A model generated the notes under the pieces. It did no database searches. It was not told where the DNA came from and saw nothing but the letters and a program-made list of their open reading frames with translations. 64,000 bases of DNA from contig CDMY01000432.1 in assembly GCA_001179505.1 (NCBI GenBank), positions 3,990 to 67,989 on the forward strand, read 5' to 3'. Positions 44,328 through 56,388 of the stretch are shown here, one piece after another. This DNA is from Vitrella brassicaformis (Eukaryota; Sar; Vitrellaceae). The translations under genes were made by a program, and so were the position numbers. Each line of letters opens with the position of its first letter. Position 1 is the stretch's first letter.

Positions 44328-45735
44328 TCCCAGCGCGATCAACGCGGCGTGACACACAAAGCAGTCGAGGGGATGACACTGTGGTTGCAGGAGCTCTTGC
44401 ATGCGGACAACACCATCAAACCTGTTCAGAAACTGCACTAAGGAAATCGATACGTATCCACATAAATACACAGATGAGATCCCCACGCTTACTCGACGGT
44501 TCAGTGCAGCGAGAACGTTTAAGTCATACCAACTTACTTCTCGACGGGTAGATAGCTGCTTATTTTGAAACAGCATGTCTTCAACTTGCCGAAGGTATTG
44601 GTATCACCTAGTGTGGCGTCACCTTCGATGCGACGAGTGTGGACGTTGAAGAGACGCCGCACGTTCTAAAGGATCTGCTGCAGCCGCAATGGGTTAACAC
44701 CCTCTAACTCATCTGGTACGATTGCCTGTGCCTTCGACAAACACAAACACGCGCACACAGTAATGTCCCCATGAGCCAAATGCGCACACAGATTCTGCCT
44801 CGCCCGCTCTTACCAGCTCGATGATGCTGATCTTGCTCGTACGCGCTCTGTCGGATGTGGCCATCAGCCTCTTCCGGATCTCGCAGAGCCAATTGTACTT
44901 TCACACGTGGGTACATCTGTGGTCGTCCTTGACCCCGAGGGTCCGGCAACAGTTGTGGAGGTGGTCCATCAGATTTTTCAGGATCGAGCCACCCTATAAG
45001 CCACAACACAAAGCACAAACCGAAACGGCCCGTATGTGTGAAGGCCATGAATGACGAACGCACCTTTTCTGCATTGTTATTTATCATTATGTCTTGCTCG
45101 CTCCTCGGGAACTTGCTGAGCCATGTGCCCCGCCGTATATAGTCGATGATGCCTATGGCATTTCCCGACTTCAAGCATACATGAATGGCGTCACAAATCC
45201 ATTCACTCCGTCCTCAATAAACTCACCCACTCGCTCACAACCATCTACACTATCACAGCCATCTGCACTGTCAGACAGCCATCCCCTCATTCCATCCCTT
45301 CCCTCATACATTCATCGGCTCGCCAGAGGGAAGTTGACCACCGACACCATGGTGGGCTGCATGAGACCGATGATACTGCGCTTGATCTGACTGGACCACA
45401 TAGCGTTCTTCCCCTTTAAGCGAAGGGCAGCCGCTTCAATCAGCCAGTCAGGGTGGTCAAGCACCGTCTGCAGGAGGTCTATCAGCAGCGACTTGAGCAT
45501 GTACTCTATCATCATGTCGTGCCACGGCTCCTTGAGAGGGGCCCGTGGCCAGACCCGCTGATCCATCGTGGAATACCGTGAGGTACAGAAACAGCAGCAA
45601 TGACGCAAGCAATCAATGGCACACCATCAAAGACGCAGACAGACAGCGAGGGGGACAAATATTGGAGGGGGACGAGGAGGGGGAGGGAAAGGAAGAGAAG
45701 CAGAGAGTTGAAGCTATGTTCGTCCTCTGACGTCC

Positions 45736-45930
45736 TCAGCTTATGTTGGAAACTGTGACGCAGTAAGCTGGGCACATCTCTCGAAAGTGACCCGACTGGT
45801 GGCACCGGCTACACTCGCGTGGCCGCTTCACACCGCCACTGCAGCAGCTCTTCGAAGGGATGAACGGCTTTCGAGAGAGCTCGTTGCCGCCTCCTTCTCG
45901 TATTGTATCTGACGGAAAACGAGCACTCAA
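45736..45930 (-). pseudogene. CCHC zinc-knuckle fragment (gag-like)
   Basis: A short minus-strand frame contains KRPRECSRCHQSGHFREMCP, a C-x2-C-x4-H-x4-C knuckle with a basic lead-in, typical of gag nucleocapsid or cellular RNA-binding knuckles. No partner domains are readable on either side. Proximity to the gag relic favours a transposon origin. Confidence 0.5.
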
Positions 45931-46148
45931 CCGAGACGTTCAGGATGAGCTCGTGGATGTTAAATGAGAAGGGTCGCTAAAAGCGGCCGCACCGCTTGCA
46001 CCGCATGATGGGACGACAGAAGTGGCGGGCCTTGTCATTGTCAGGCATCTTCACTACCAGCTCCCGGGACAAGCACTTGTTAATGTCGATGTCGTTGACG
46101 AACTCGGCGTTGTCGCGGCGATAGTGGAAATTGACTGGTGTCGACCTT

Positions 46149-46364
46149 TTAAAGACTTCCTGTTGCAAACAGCTGACAAGCAAACCTTGTGTGGAGAGCC
46201 TCGTCTCGGCTTACCAACTCATTCGAGAAGGTCAGCTCAGGCATGAGGCCTTGAGATTTCAGCCAGAAAATGCCGCAAAAGGCTGCCGAGAACTGTACTC
46301 CTTCCACCGCTGCGAACGCCATCAGACGCTTTACAAAGGGTGCGTCGGTTCCATCATGCGGCAC
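46149..46364 (-). pseudogene. Ribonucleotide reductase small-subunit (R2) fragment
   Basis: The minus-strand frame reads [38 protein letters not shown], then [16 protein letters not shown]. This aligns almost residue by residue with the central helices of class I R2 (consensus VAFAAVEGIFFSGSF...[20 protein letters not shown]). The iron ligands in VEG, NEL and DEALH are retained. Only about 70 residues are present. A stop precedes the segment, and the following frame does not continue as R2. The tyrosyl-radical region and the C-terminal tail were not found nearby. It is a captured or decayed exon, unless the rest lies beyond undetected introns. Confidence 0.75.
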
Positions 46365-46910
46365 TCAAAAGAGTGGTCGCGAAACTGAACTGTGTCGTGC
46401 ATGTGGATCGCTAGGTTGTCCACTGCCCATGTAGAGATCGCTGTTTGGTTGGAAAACATGTAGCTGTCGTTAAGATTGGTTGACTGGATGTAGCGGGCCA
46501 TGCCGGACATCACAAGGCGGGTGACGTCTTGGTGTCGGACGTCAAAGGGGTAGAAATAAGAGAACCAGGGTGTGTCTCGGGGGATGGGTGTTTAAGAGAG
46601 GTGACCACGTTGGTGTGTAGGAAAGCCACCACCGGCAGGCTATCATCAGCTGCTCCTAATGCTGCTATCTGTGGTGAGGGCTGATAGGGCGCAGCGTACC
46701 ATGCCGGCTCGGGAGCTCTGGCACTTTCCCGACGACACACACATGGGGCTCGGCACTCATGATTGATGTCGTTTCAGGTACCCTACAACATTCCTCGTAC
46801 ACACGCTGTATCTTCTATGAGGCGGTGCTGGGACTTTGAAACGTCAGACTGCAAAAGCGACATGTCTTCATGCATATAGAGAGACACGATTGGGTATTAG
46901 TCCGTGAACT

Positions 46911-47596
46911 CACCTTGCCAAATAACAATAATTCTGACGGTGAGAGCGCAAGCCACAGCCTTACACAACCTGTATGAAGCCAAAGAGAAGAGAAAAGAAG
47001 AGTTGACTTCTGTTTCTACGGGATGTATCCGGGTGTATCCATCACTGGTGCCGCACAGGTTCGAACGCTTTGTCGTATATGTAAAGTACGTTCACGCCAT
47101 TGACTCCGTCCACAAGCTGAGTGAAGTCCATCAAGCCGATTGCAATATGTGCCTTGCCTTGAAAAGGCTGAGGCACGACGCAAGATATTGATACATATGT
47201 GAGACATACAAATGCATCCGCACAAAAATGCATGGGGACGTACCTTTAAAGCCGACAGCTGTTCAAGAAAGACAGTCGTGCGGCGAAGTGACAGCAGGTA
47301 CACTTGTGGATTAACTTTTTGCCATCTGACAGCATAATACGACATTGATGAGGTGCCAACTCTTTCGATATTCCTTACTCGCCGTGATTTTTGGAAAGAT
47401 CAGCGTCGTCACATGTAGTGGCATACCCTTTCCTGCGCCAAAATCCGCAACTACATCTCCCTGGAGTGACACACAGTGTGCGAAGAGTAGCACTTGATAG
47501 GCTTTTCTCCTATGCTTACGTCCTGCAGTAGGCCTTCCTTGTGCACGAGCTGGAAGAAGCTCCCCCGACATTCCCCCTTCGTTAGAATCTGACACA
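46911..47596 (-). CDS. DOT1-like SAM methyltransferase segment (incomplete)
   Basis: Spliceable minus-strand exons read ILTKGECRGSFFQLVHKEGL, then (after GTAAGC...CAG) GDVVADFGAGKGMPLHV, a SAM motif I. Next comes a hydrophobic stretch VYLLSLRRTTVFLEQLSALK, then (GTACGT...CAG) GKAHIAIGLMDFTQLVDG with VNVLYIYDKAFEPVRHQ, and LCKAVACALTVRIIVIW. The order 'D-GAG-G ... GD ... (I/V)Y--(N/D)--F-P' is that of DOT1-type class I methyltransferases. One internal junction (near 47340-47390) does not close in phase, and no complete start or end is seen, so it may be decayed. Confidence 0.42.
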
Positions 47597-47639
47597 TACA
47601 CAAAGGAACGGGTGCTGGTTGCTGTCTGGTTGCTGGTTG

Positions 47640-48238
47640 CTGTCTGGTTTGCCTTCAGTGCTTTCCACCTGTGCTAAGGGGGCCTGCTGATGTCAGCTCG
47701 GCAACGGGGCCGCTCTGAATCGCTCGATAAGCTAGGCCGATTGCACGTGCATCTTACCAACCCTGTGTGAGCCCTGATGACGCCAGCGCGCGCTTGTGTC
47801 TTGAGCAGAGCTCCAGCACCCTGTGCCGGTACGCATCCGTCCAGCCCTTCATGATGCATGGTCATTCAGGAATGCCCATCCAAACGTAATTACGTATGCG
47901 CCTCGAACCACACACTCAGGGCGGGCAGCGTCTCGTCTCGACCTCTCGCCTGCAAACGGGTCTTCAACCACTTCGCGCAGCAGACGTGTCGTTCGGCCGG
48001 GCCGCCGTGTGTGCATGGAGTGGGGTTGGGGAGGGGGGGAGCAATGAGTCAGGAACTCCCCAGCCAAGATGTAAATGCCCGCAACTCGAGCTCGCGAGTT
48101 TCCCCCCTTTCTTTTTTCCCCCGATGCGATTGTACGCTTCTGCGGCTGACCCCTCCGGTGGGAAAACGGCTGCATTGCTCAGAAACAGCTTCAGCAGCGC
48201 CCAGCTTTTGCGCTATCCCGTCCCATCCAGTTGGGAGT
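47640..48238. other. Spacer upstream of the small unknown gene
   Basis: About 600 bp. An open plus frame runs through from 47858 without stops, but an obvious coding signal starts only near 48239. No RNA gene or repeat is seen apart from a short GTTGCTGTCTG direct repeat at 47617-47645. Confidence 0.45.
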
Positions 48239-49134
48239 ATGGAAGCAAAGTCACGTGCAAAACGAGGGCTGGCTTCTCAAGTAAGCAGTACACACATGTG
48301 CACACATGTGTGCCTGCCGTGTGCGTTTGCAGAGCTGGTTCGCGGCGCAGGGCTGCGTTCCGAACAGCCCTCAGACCCAAACCTCCCTTCTATCCCGAGC
48401 ATCGCCACCCCTGGCACACGCATCAGTCTGGGAAGGAAGCGAGCGGGCCCCACCAGCCGCGAAATGAAGGAGGGCACCCTCAGGCCAAGCCAATCGACTC
48501 CTGCGCTTCAGGGGAAGAGCCACGAAGTGGGCCGCCCTTCCATTCGTATCGTGAATGGTGTTGCCACGCCGAAACCCCGGATGTCCATGAGGTCGAGGGC
48601 AAGCACGCACTGGCGGATCCACACAGAACCGCTTTCTGAAGTTTGTGAGTTCCCTCCGCTGGACCAAACGCCCTTCTTGAAATGGTATATTGTCTCTCTT
48701 GATAGAAACAGACCTTCATTGTGGTGTGAATCTGCTTGCATTGCCAGGTGTCACAGCATCTATACGAATCCTGCATACATACCCACGACGAACCAGCTCT
48801 ACGGCAGGCAAGAAGAGGGGGACAGACAGACAGACAGGCAGGCAGCTGTGTCTTGTGTATGGACATGCATTTCGTTGTGTCTTGTCTCAGATATGAGCTC
48901 AATGAAGTGCTGAGCCCTCCCGTTGCGGCAGGGACCAGCTTGTCTGGTTTCCATGTGTTCCAGAGGATGGCAGAAGAGCCCCCTGTGCGCATATCCCCTC
49001 CCTATCTGCGGATAAAGACAAGATTTGCACTGTCTAAGGGCGCCATTCCACTGGAGGAGGTGCGGACCACATCCCTCCACAGCTACTGGCGCCAGCGATC
49101 ATTGGATCAGCTGCTCTTACCAGACCTTAAGTGA
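48239..49134 (+). CDS. Small protein of unknown function
   Basis: Proposed exons are 48239-48280, 48335-48684, 48748-48807 and 48891-49134 (TGA), 696 nt, 231 aa. Basic, Ser/Pro-rich N-terminal half (GTRISLGRKRAGPTSREMKE), then HSIYTNPAYIPTTNQLYGR joined to YELNEVLSPPVAAGTSLSG. The third intron uses a GC donor (AG|GCAAGA...CAG), the only way to join these exons in phase. An in-frame upstream ATG at 48044 could extend the protein. No domain is recognised. Confidence 0.55.
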
Positions 49135-49404
49135 ACCAACGGCTGCATGGATGGCTGTGCACGTGCTGTCCGTAAGTCAGTGAACCGTCCCATATTCACA
49201 CACAGCAATGGATGGACTCGCTGCTGCGCACACACACGGGGCTGTCTGCCTGTCATGTTGGCTGCGACTGCCGGACCTCCCTAATCGCACTCCTAAATGT
49301 GTCACGCACGGCAGCCGATTGGCCTGGTGGCGAATGGAGCGCCTGCACCAACACATCCACACACGCGGAATCTCATTGTGTGTGTGTGTCTCTGTGTGTC
49401 TGTG

Positions 49405-52400
49405 TCAACTGACTTGAACGAGATTGTCAGCCATCGCCTGGCACGATTTGTCGCCCTGCAACTTCCCCCTGAGTGCTGACCTGATGCCTGAGTGCATCAT
49501 GGCCTTCAGGTGACCCTGCTGTGACGCTGAGAGGGCGGCAAAGCTGCCAGACGGACACACCAAAGTGCGGAAAAGTCGACACATCTCATTCAGGGCCTGA
49601 CAAACAACGGCAGCAGCCAGAGAGAGACCATGGGCACTGCACTGCACTGCACTGCACTGCCCGCACCCGTAAGTCAGTTGGGTCTTGTGTATCCAGCATG
49701 AAGAGGCCCTCAGCGAAGCCATGAACCACTCTGGAAAGACTCTCCTGCAGAACCGACAAAACCTGACACATACAGAGAGGGAGGGAGAGCACACACGAAT
49801 GGCCACCAGCACACACATATATTGAGTCCTGTCCACCCCACCCACCTGGTGGGTCTCCTGCGGCGATGTCTGCAGGAGGCACTCGACCAGCAGGCACCAC
49901 ATTTGCAGCAGGTACACCAGGCCCATCCCGGACCGCACATTCACTGCGCCCTCCACACTCAGATGGACGAACCTGTCGCGGAAGGGCTGCTGGGTGGCGT
50001 CTGTGTCGGCATTGTCCTTGGCGAGCAGCTTGAGCAGTGTGTGTGGGGACCTCTGGGCGATGAGGTAGAAGGTGTGGAACATCTGGCTCTGCACCTCGCT
50101 CTTCTCTCGACGCATCTCGGCCGACCCGTCAGGCAGCTGCTGCCACACACGATAATGCACGTCGAAAAACCTGCACCATGACATGAATGACACCAACAGC
50201 AGCAGCAACACACAGACACCTCTCTCTCTCTCTCTCTTTCTCTTCCTCTCTCACACACACACACAGAAAGCCGCGTATGTATGCCCGCCCCGCTCACCCC
50301 GGCGTGACGCACTCGAGGAATCCCTCAGCCGGCACCTGGGGATCGCCGACCAGCGTGGCGGCAATGTGGCCGACGAAGATGGCCAGGTCGTTGATTTCCT
50401 CCAGGCCGAGATTGTGCTGGGCGTAGAAGAGTGTGAGCATCGACGCCAGCGAGGACATCAGGAGCCCCCCACTCATGAGGGTCACCATCCGCCGGCAAAA
50501 GAAGAGCGAGTACCGGCGGACACGGGGGAAGCCGCCGAAGAGCTTCATGGCGGTGGTGACGCCATCGAGGGCCGACCGCCACACCTCGTTTAGCACCGGC
50601 ACTGGTTTGCTGAAGCCTTTGGAAATGCAACCCATCGCCTGTTGTGCAGACACCACGCCCAACCACCCACATACACACCCACCCATCCATCCATCCATCT
50701 GGGTTGATAAGATGCCTCCCTCCACTTGCCTGTATGGCCCGTGCGATCCACTCCGCGTGTCCCTCCCTATCTGCCAGCGCCTCGGCAGCCAGCTGGGGAT
50801 CCTTCATGGGGCCCAGCAAGGGGGCAATCGCACTCTGAAGATACGACTGCTTGGCCGCATCCACATCACCAGCAGTGAGGCTGCGCGTGAGGCCGCCGAT
50901 GAGCAGCCCGAGCGTCTCGAAGAGGTGGGTGCGGTCGTCAGGGTGCAGCAGACCCCACGCCGCCCGTTGGCCCTCCTCTGATGCGGTGAACGGCACATAG
51001 GGGAGAGTCAGGAACGGCCGGATGCCCTCATAGATCTGCTGCGTGTAAGCCACCGCCCCATTGAGGTGCGCCTTGACGTACTTCTGCAGCACCGACGCAG
51101 CCAGGGGGGGCGTCCTCTGGTCGGCATTGCGGATCCCCCTCTCGTCGAGCAGCAGCTGCAGGCCGACCAGAAAGAATGACCCTTCTTCTGCTCTGCCCCG
51201 TTTGGGCGGGAGGAAGAATGCCGAGTATCTGACGAGCATCTCCAGGACGTGTGTGCGGACGGCGTGGTGTGGGAAGGCCAGCAGAGGAGGGCAGCTGTAG
51301 ATGCGGGTGAGGCTGACACGCAGCGGGTGGGGGGAGGGGTGTGGTGGGGGGGCGTTCTCTGGAGGGACCTTGAGGGCCTGAGGGATGCCTGAATGGCACC
51401 ACACGCCACCACATCCACCTGAGGTCATCGCATCGCATGTGGCCGGCCATGTATACTGACCTCTGTTCTTCTCTCCCGCCACGAAGAGCAAGTATAGGAT
51501 GGCCTCCACGCGATTCCATGGCAGAGGGGGAGGTGAGGATGTCCCTGCTGCTGCCGTGTGAGCACTCAAGGCCGCACAAAGCTCGTCGACGGCCGCTCGC
51601 AGGAACTCCCACACCAACATCTCGTCTAACTGCACAGACACACAACACGCAGGCAATGCATTAATGGTACACAGAGTGCAGTGCCACGTATGTATCGATG
51701 CATGGCTGTTGTTGTGTTGTGTGTGGTACCTACCGTAGCAATGCGCTGGAAGAGCTTGGTCACCTCCTGTGCGGTGCGACAAGAGGCCGACATGCGATGG
51801 ATGGATGGATGGATAGATGGATATGTGTGTGTACGAGCCCACTGTGTGCCCGCCCAGTGCACTTTACTGACCGACCTTTCTGAATCTTAGGAACTCGAGG
51901 TGACGGTCGTCGTCATCAGCTGCAATGCAAAAGTCATACCATGGTGGATACGACACCTGACACACACACACTCAGACACACACAGAGAGGGAGACACATT
52001 CCTCACGCTAATGGCCCCGCCGTCTCCCCGCCACATTCACCGCCTACACCCACCTTGTGTGCGATGCCCCTCAGTAGTCCCAGGAAGAGCGGGTGCAGCT
52101 GCTCCACACTGACGGCATGATTGGTCTGCTGCTGTAGTGTAGGTGCCCCTTGCTGCTGCTGCTGCGCCATGGCCATGAGGGCCTTGACCTTGCCGACGAA
52201 GTCGGACAGGAAGGCCTCCACAGACTCGCTCACACGGGACGACTCGTGGCCGAATACAAAGCTGAACGAAGAAACCATGCATGGCTTGGTTGCTAAACCC
52301 TCCCGTCACAACACCTACCTACCTCGCCGTGTTGACCATCCTCTCAAGCAGCTGCCAACACTGAAGAAGGAATGAATGAACGGACCACACACAACGACAT

Positions 52401-53919
52401 CAGAGCAGAGCTGTGTGACATGGGCCCTTCTCCCCCTTTCCCTCCCCCTCCCCAGTCGGTGATACCTCGGTCACCCCCTGGAATCCCGCATTGATATTGT
52501 TGTCTTTGTGCATGGCCGCCAGACAGTCGAGCACCTCCTCCCCCACAGCGTTGCAAAGCTCACCCAGACCCCCGAGCAACTCCAAGTGCTGCTGTGGATG
52601 GTGGCCCTGCCGCTGCCACAGGCGGTGAATGGCGCCCTCCATGGTGGGGGTCAGCTGCAGCGACCCGTCGGTCAGCAGGGACAGCTTGCTCGCGGCAGGC
52701 ATCTTCTTCTTGACCACCTGATTGATGCGTGGCATGTCCGTACGGTGCAGAAGTCCACCCATCCATCCACCCAATGCTCTGTCTGTCTGTCTGGATCTGA
52801 TCTGTGTGCCCACCCGCCCCCTCACCGCGCTGATGGCGTCACACGCCTCTGCGGCCGTCTCGCCATCCCATACACCACACTGAGACTCACCCTTTTCCCC
52901 CGCTCCCTCAGCACTCTGCCGCACTCTCGCCAGAAGCAGGGCCAGCAGTGGCATGGAGGGGTTGACGATGGCGCTCAGGTCGATCCATGGGAAGTAGAGC
53001 CCCAGCACCTTGAGGCAGGTGAGGTGCAGCGGCGCCAGTGGGGGGGAGGGGGGCTGCCGGAGCAGCTCGTAGCACCACGAGACGATCTTGGCTATGTCGT
53101 TGGCTCGCATGGCGGCCTTGACGTGGCTGCTGCGCTGCCTCTCCTCCTGAGTGGGGTGCAGCTCGTCGCTGACGATCTCCTCATCCACCACCACCAGCAG
53201 CTTGGCGCAGATCTCGCCGCCCCGCAGCCCCCTTGCCCCCAGCTGGAGCATGTCGTCTACGGCGGATCCCCACCTCTCAGGGTACTCGACACGCATCAGC
53301 TTGACGTACAAGACACAGGCCTGGTTGACCATGGTAGACTCGTCCATTCTGCCGTCGCCGCCACACTGTGTCTGCAGGTACTGCAGCAGCAGGGGAATGA
53401 TGCCGTGGCGGCTGCCGGTGTACAGCCGTGGGAGCACTTCCATAAGGGCCTTGACGGCCCAGAACCGCAGAGCGATCGGCCCAGTTGGCGAGAGGAACCA
53501 CTCCATGCACGGCCGCCAGGTGGACTCGGGAGGAGATCTCTTGAAGGCTGATGGATGCAATGAATCCATCACATACACAGATCGATCAGCGACTGACTTG
53601 TGAGGGAAGGTCGTGAGTAGTGTGCTGTGCTGTACTGTGATGCGTACCGTACCCTACCGTCAAGAGTGGCGATTGCCTTTGCAGCGGCATCGCTGCTGTG
53701 AAATGAAGAAAGGACGGAGATTGCCGCTTCAACTTCAGACAGATTTCCATTCATTTCGCTGTCCTGAGGACAAGATCTTGGAGGGAAAAGAGAGGACGCT
53801 CCCTCTGCTTGCTTAGCTCGCAGACGCTGAGCAAACGCTGAGCTCGCATTTGTCAGCACGACAGATCTGCGCTGAAACAGACGCGCCAGGGCCGCCTGCA
53901 GTGCCGATGAGGTGGTCAT
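49405..53919 (-). CDS. Exportin-T (tRNA nuclear export receptor)
   Basis: Thirteen exons (minus): 53919-53658, 53547-52826, 52717-52466, 52360-52323, 52261-52050, 51919-51876, 51766-51734, 51629-51461, 51388-50730, 50638-50298, 50170-49846, 49762-49667, 49596-49405 (TGA). They total 3345 nt, 1114 aa. The whole protein is HEAT-like helical. The N-terminal third follows exportin-T/Los1/PAUSED order: ALRFWAVKALMEVL, ACVLYVKLMRVEYPERW, KLLVVVDEEIVSDE, then LKVLGLYFPWIDLSAIVNPS. The later part has a Gln-rich insert (about 52140) and conserved-looking ISKGFSKP. Exportin-T binds RanGTP and mature tRNA in the nucleus and releases them in the cytosol. The intron after 50730 has a GC donor (CAG|GCAAGT). 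Confidence 0.8.
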
Positions 53920-53935
53920 AGTGTTAATCTGAGCG
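53920..53935. promoter_or_regulatory. 16-bp gap between divergent start codons
   Basis: The exportin-T ATG (53919, minus) and the first S1 ATG (53936, plus) are 16 bp apart (34 bp if S1 starts at 53954). A promoter cannot fit between them, so transcripts must start inside, or overlap, the opposing 5' coding region. Confidence 0.55.
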
Positions 53936-56350
53936 ATGTGGCCACCAGCAGCGATGCCGGCCATCTCCCTGCCCCTCTTCCCCCTCCTGTCTTGCGTGGC
54001 CACGATGGTGTCGTCCTTCCAGCTCCCGGCCTTCCCCAACGCACCCACACCCACTCGGCTGCAGCGGCTGACGAGGCGGCCACCCACACCCACGCACACA
54101 CTCACACCCACTCATGTGTCGACCTTGGGAGCATCAGCAGTGGCCTCTCCTCCGCCTGTGGACATCGACACAGCCGAGGAGGAGGCCATCAGCGAGATAG
54201 AGGTCGATGAGTTGGAGAAGCTGTGGAAGGACCTCCAGCGCCTCTCCAGGCCGCAGAAGGGCGACAGGCCGCGAAGGCAGAGGACCAAGGCGCTCAGCAG
54301 GGAGATCTTGAAGGACTTTGGCAGGGCGGGGCCTAAGGCACTGCATTTGAGGCGCCAGGCTGAGGACGAGATCACCGAGACGACCAGCGAGAGTGAGATG
54401 GAGCTCATAGTGGCCAAGCTGAGGGATGCCCTGCCGACCGAAGACAAATGGCTGGCCGACGAGCCACTCATGCCGACCAAGGTCAGTGAGTGACCCACAC
54501 CACACCCCCAACACACTTACACACACACATGGATGTTTCATTCATTCATTGATTGATTTGGTCAGTACCGTGAGATGTTGGAGTCGATGGAGCAGCACGA
54601 CAGTGTGCTGTCGGTGGTGCGTGAGGCGGAGGGCAAGATCCAGGCCACCATCGACCAGTCGGGCAAGACCCTCCACGACATGCCGTTCGAGGTCGTCCGG
54701 GACATCTGCCAAGTCAAAATGGCACGAATCATGCTCGTACGCAACCAAACCAAACCCTTCCCACACCACACACCAGTTCTAACACACTCACACACACCTA
54801 CAGGACATGACATGAGTGCACATTAATCACATCACATTGGTCTGTCTGTCTGTCTGTAGGAGGAGGATTACGTCGACTTTATGGACGGCCTCCGCACTCA
54901 GCAGCCGGACGAGTGGCGACAGCTCTGCACCGCCAACAAGGCGCTTCTCGCAGAAGGCCACAACCAGAAACTCAGAGAGGTATGCCGAGCCGGGCCGCCC
55001 CTCTACACACCACCCGCACAAAACAGCACAGCAAAGCACACACCCCTCCTTTTCTGTGCGCCGCGCCGCGCCGTGCCTGCAGATGAAGCAGTACTTCGGG
55101 GCGTTGACGCGGGACCCCAATGTGCCGGCAGAGCAGCGCCAGGACGCGGCCAACAAGCTGGCGGGGCTGCAGAAGTACTACACCGAGCTGGACGAGAACA
55201 CCTTTGACCTCGAGGCACACATACGGGGCGACTGGCTCGTCGAGATGAGGGACAGGCTCGCCGTCGAGAGGGAACTGTAAGCAAAGCAGAGCAGCCGACC
55301 CGACAGACAGGCCAAGACAACAATCCACTTGTTGGGTGTGTGTGGTTGGTTATTTGGTAGGTATGAAGATCCGAAGAGGGCTCAGTTGGACTACAGCTGG
55401 ATGAAGGTGGAGCCCAAGCCGCAAGAGGGCATACACGAGTTCATCGCTGCCATCAACACCACACAAGCCATGCTGGACGCCACCACCAAAATCGTCAAAA
55501 GGTCAAACAAACACCACACCCCAATTCAATCCACCACACACCCCATCTCTCTCTCTCCCATATCTCTATCTGTCTGTGTGTGTGTGTGTGCAGCAAGGAG
55601 CTAGACTGGGAGGACCACCCAGACCAGCGCACTGACTTCCTCGCCGCAGCGAAGGACCCCTTCATCCGCCAGGACCTGCTGTTCGACTACCCGGTGCCGG
55701 AGGACATGGGCGACTACAGGAGCACCGACTACATCCTCAACAAGCTCAGGACACTCGGCGGCCGCAAGCGCGTCGAGGAGATGGACGAGGCCGAGAGGGA
55801 GGAGCTCATCACCACTGAGATGAGGGAGGCTGGTACGTGACGCACTCACAGGCACATCGATTGTCACAAACAGCACAGCTAGGGTCCTCCCACCCCACCT
55901 CTCTGTGTGTGTGCTGTGCTGTGACAGGGATGAATGTGGACATCCTGAGTGAGAACCGCACCATCGCCAAAACAGAGGAGGAAATCGACGCTAACCTCAA
56001 GGTGACTGACGATAGATAGATGGCCACTTTAAACCGACCACAAACCAACGAACCAACAACACACACACAGCCATGCCCCTCTCTCTGTGTGTGTGACGTG
56101 CAGGCGATGTTGGCTGAGGAGGAGGCGATAAGGATGCTGCGCAACATGGGTCACCAGGTGGTGCAGGGCGCCGACGGCAACGTGGAGGTCGTCCCCCGGC
56201 CCGACAAGCGCCCCTCCAACGAGTACCTGTCGGAAGACTACAAAGACGACCCCGATGTGCAGAGGGCGCGCGGAGAGCTCCTCATCGACTGGTAGATGGG
56301 CTGGGTGGGTCGGGTGAAGACACAAACAGGCACACACCAAAAGGACCGCT

Positions 56351-56388
<38 letters not shown>

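Larger units (their letters stand above)
43521..46148. other. Degenerate mosaic region without a resolvable gene
   Basis: More AT-rich than its surroundings. Minus-strand frames with protein-like composition occur at 44070-44576, 44704-45174, 45312-45608 and 45736-45930, but they do not join cleanly. One (45312-45608) reads EYMLKSLLIDLLQTVLDHPD, with a regular helical pattern. Another (44070-44576) carries a tandem 15-residue duplication. I recognise no family except the zinc knuckle listed separately. These may be exons of a decayed gene or of an unknown element. Confidence 0.4.
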
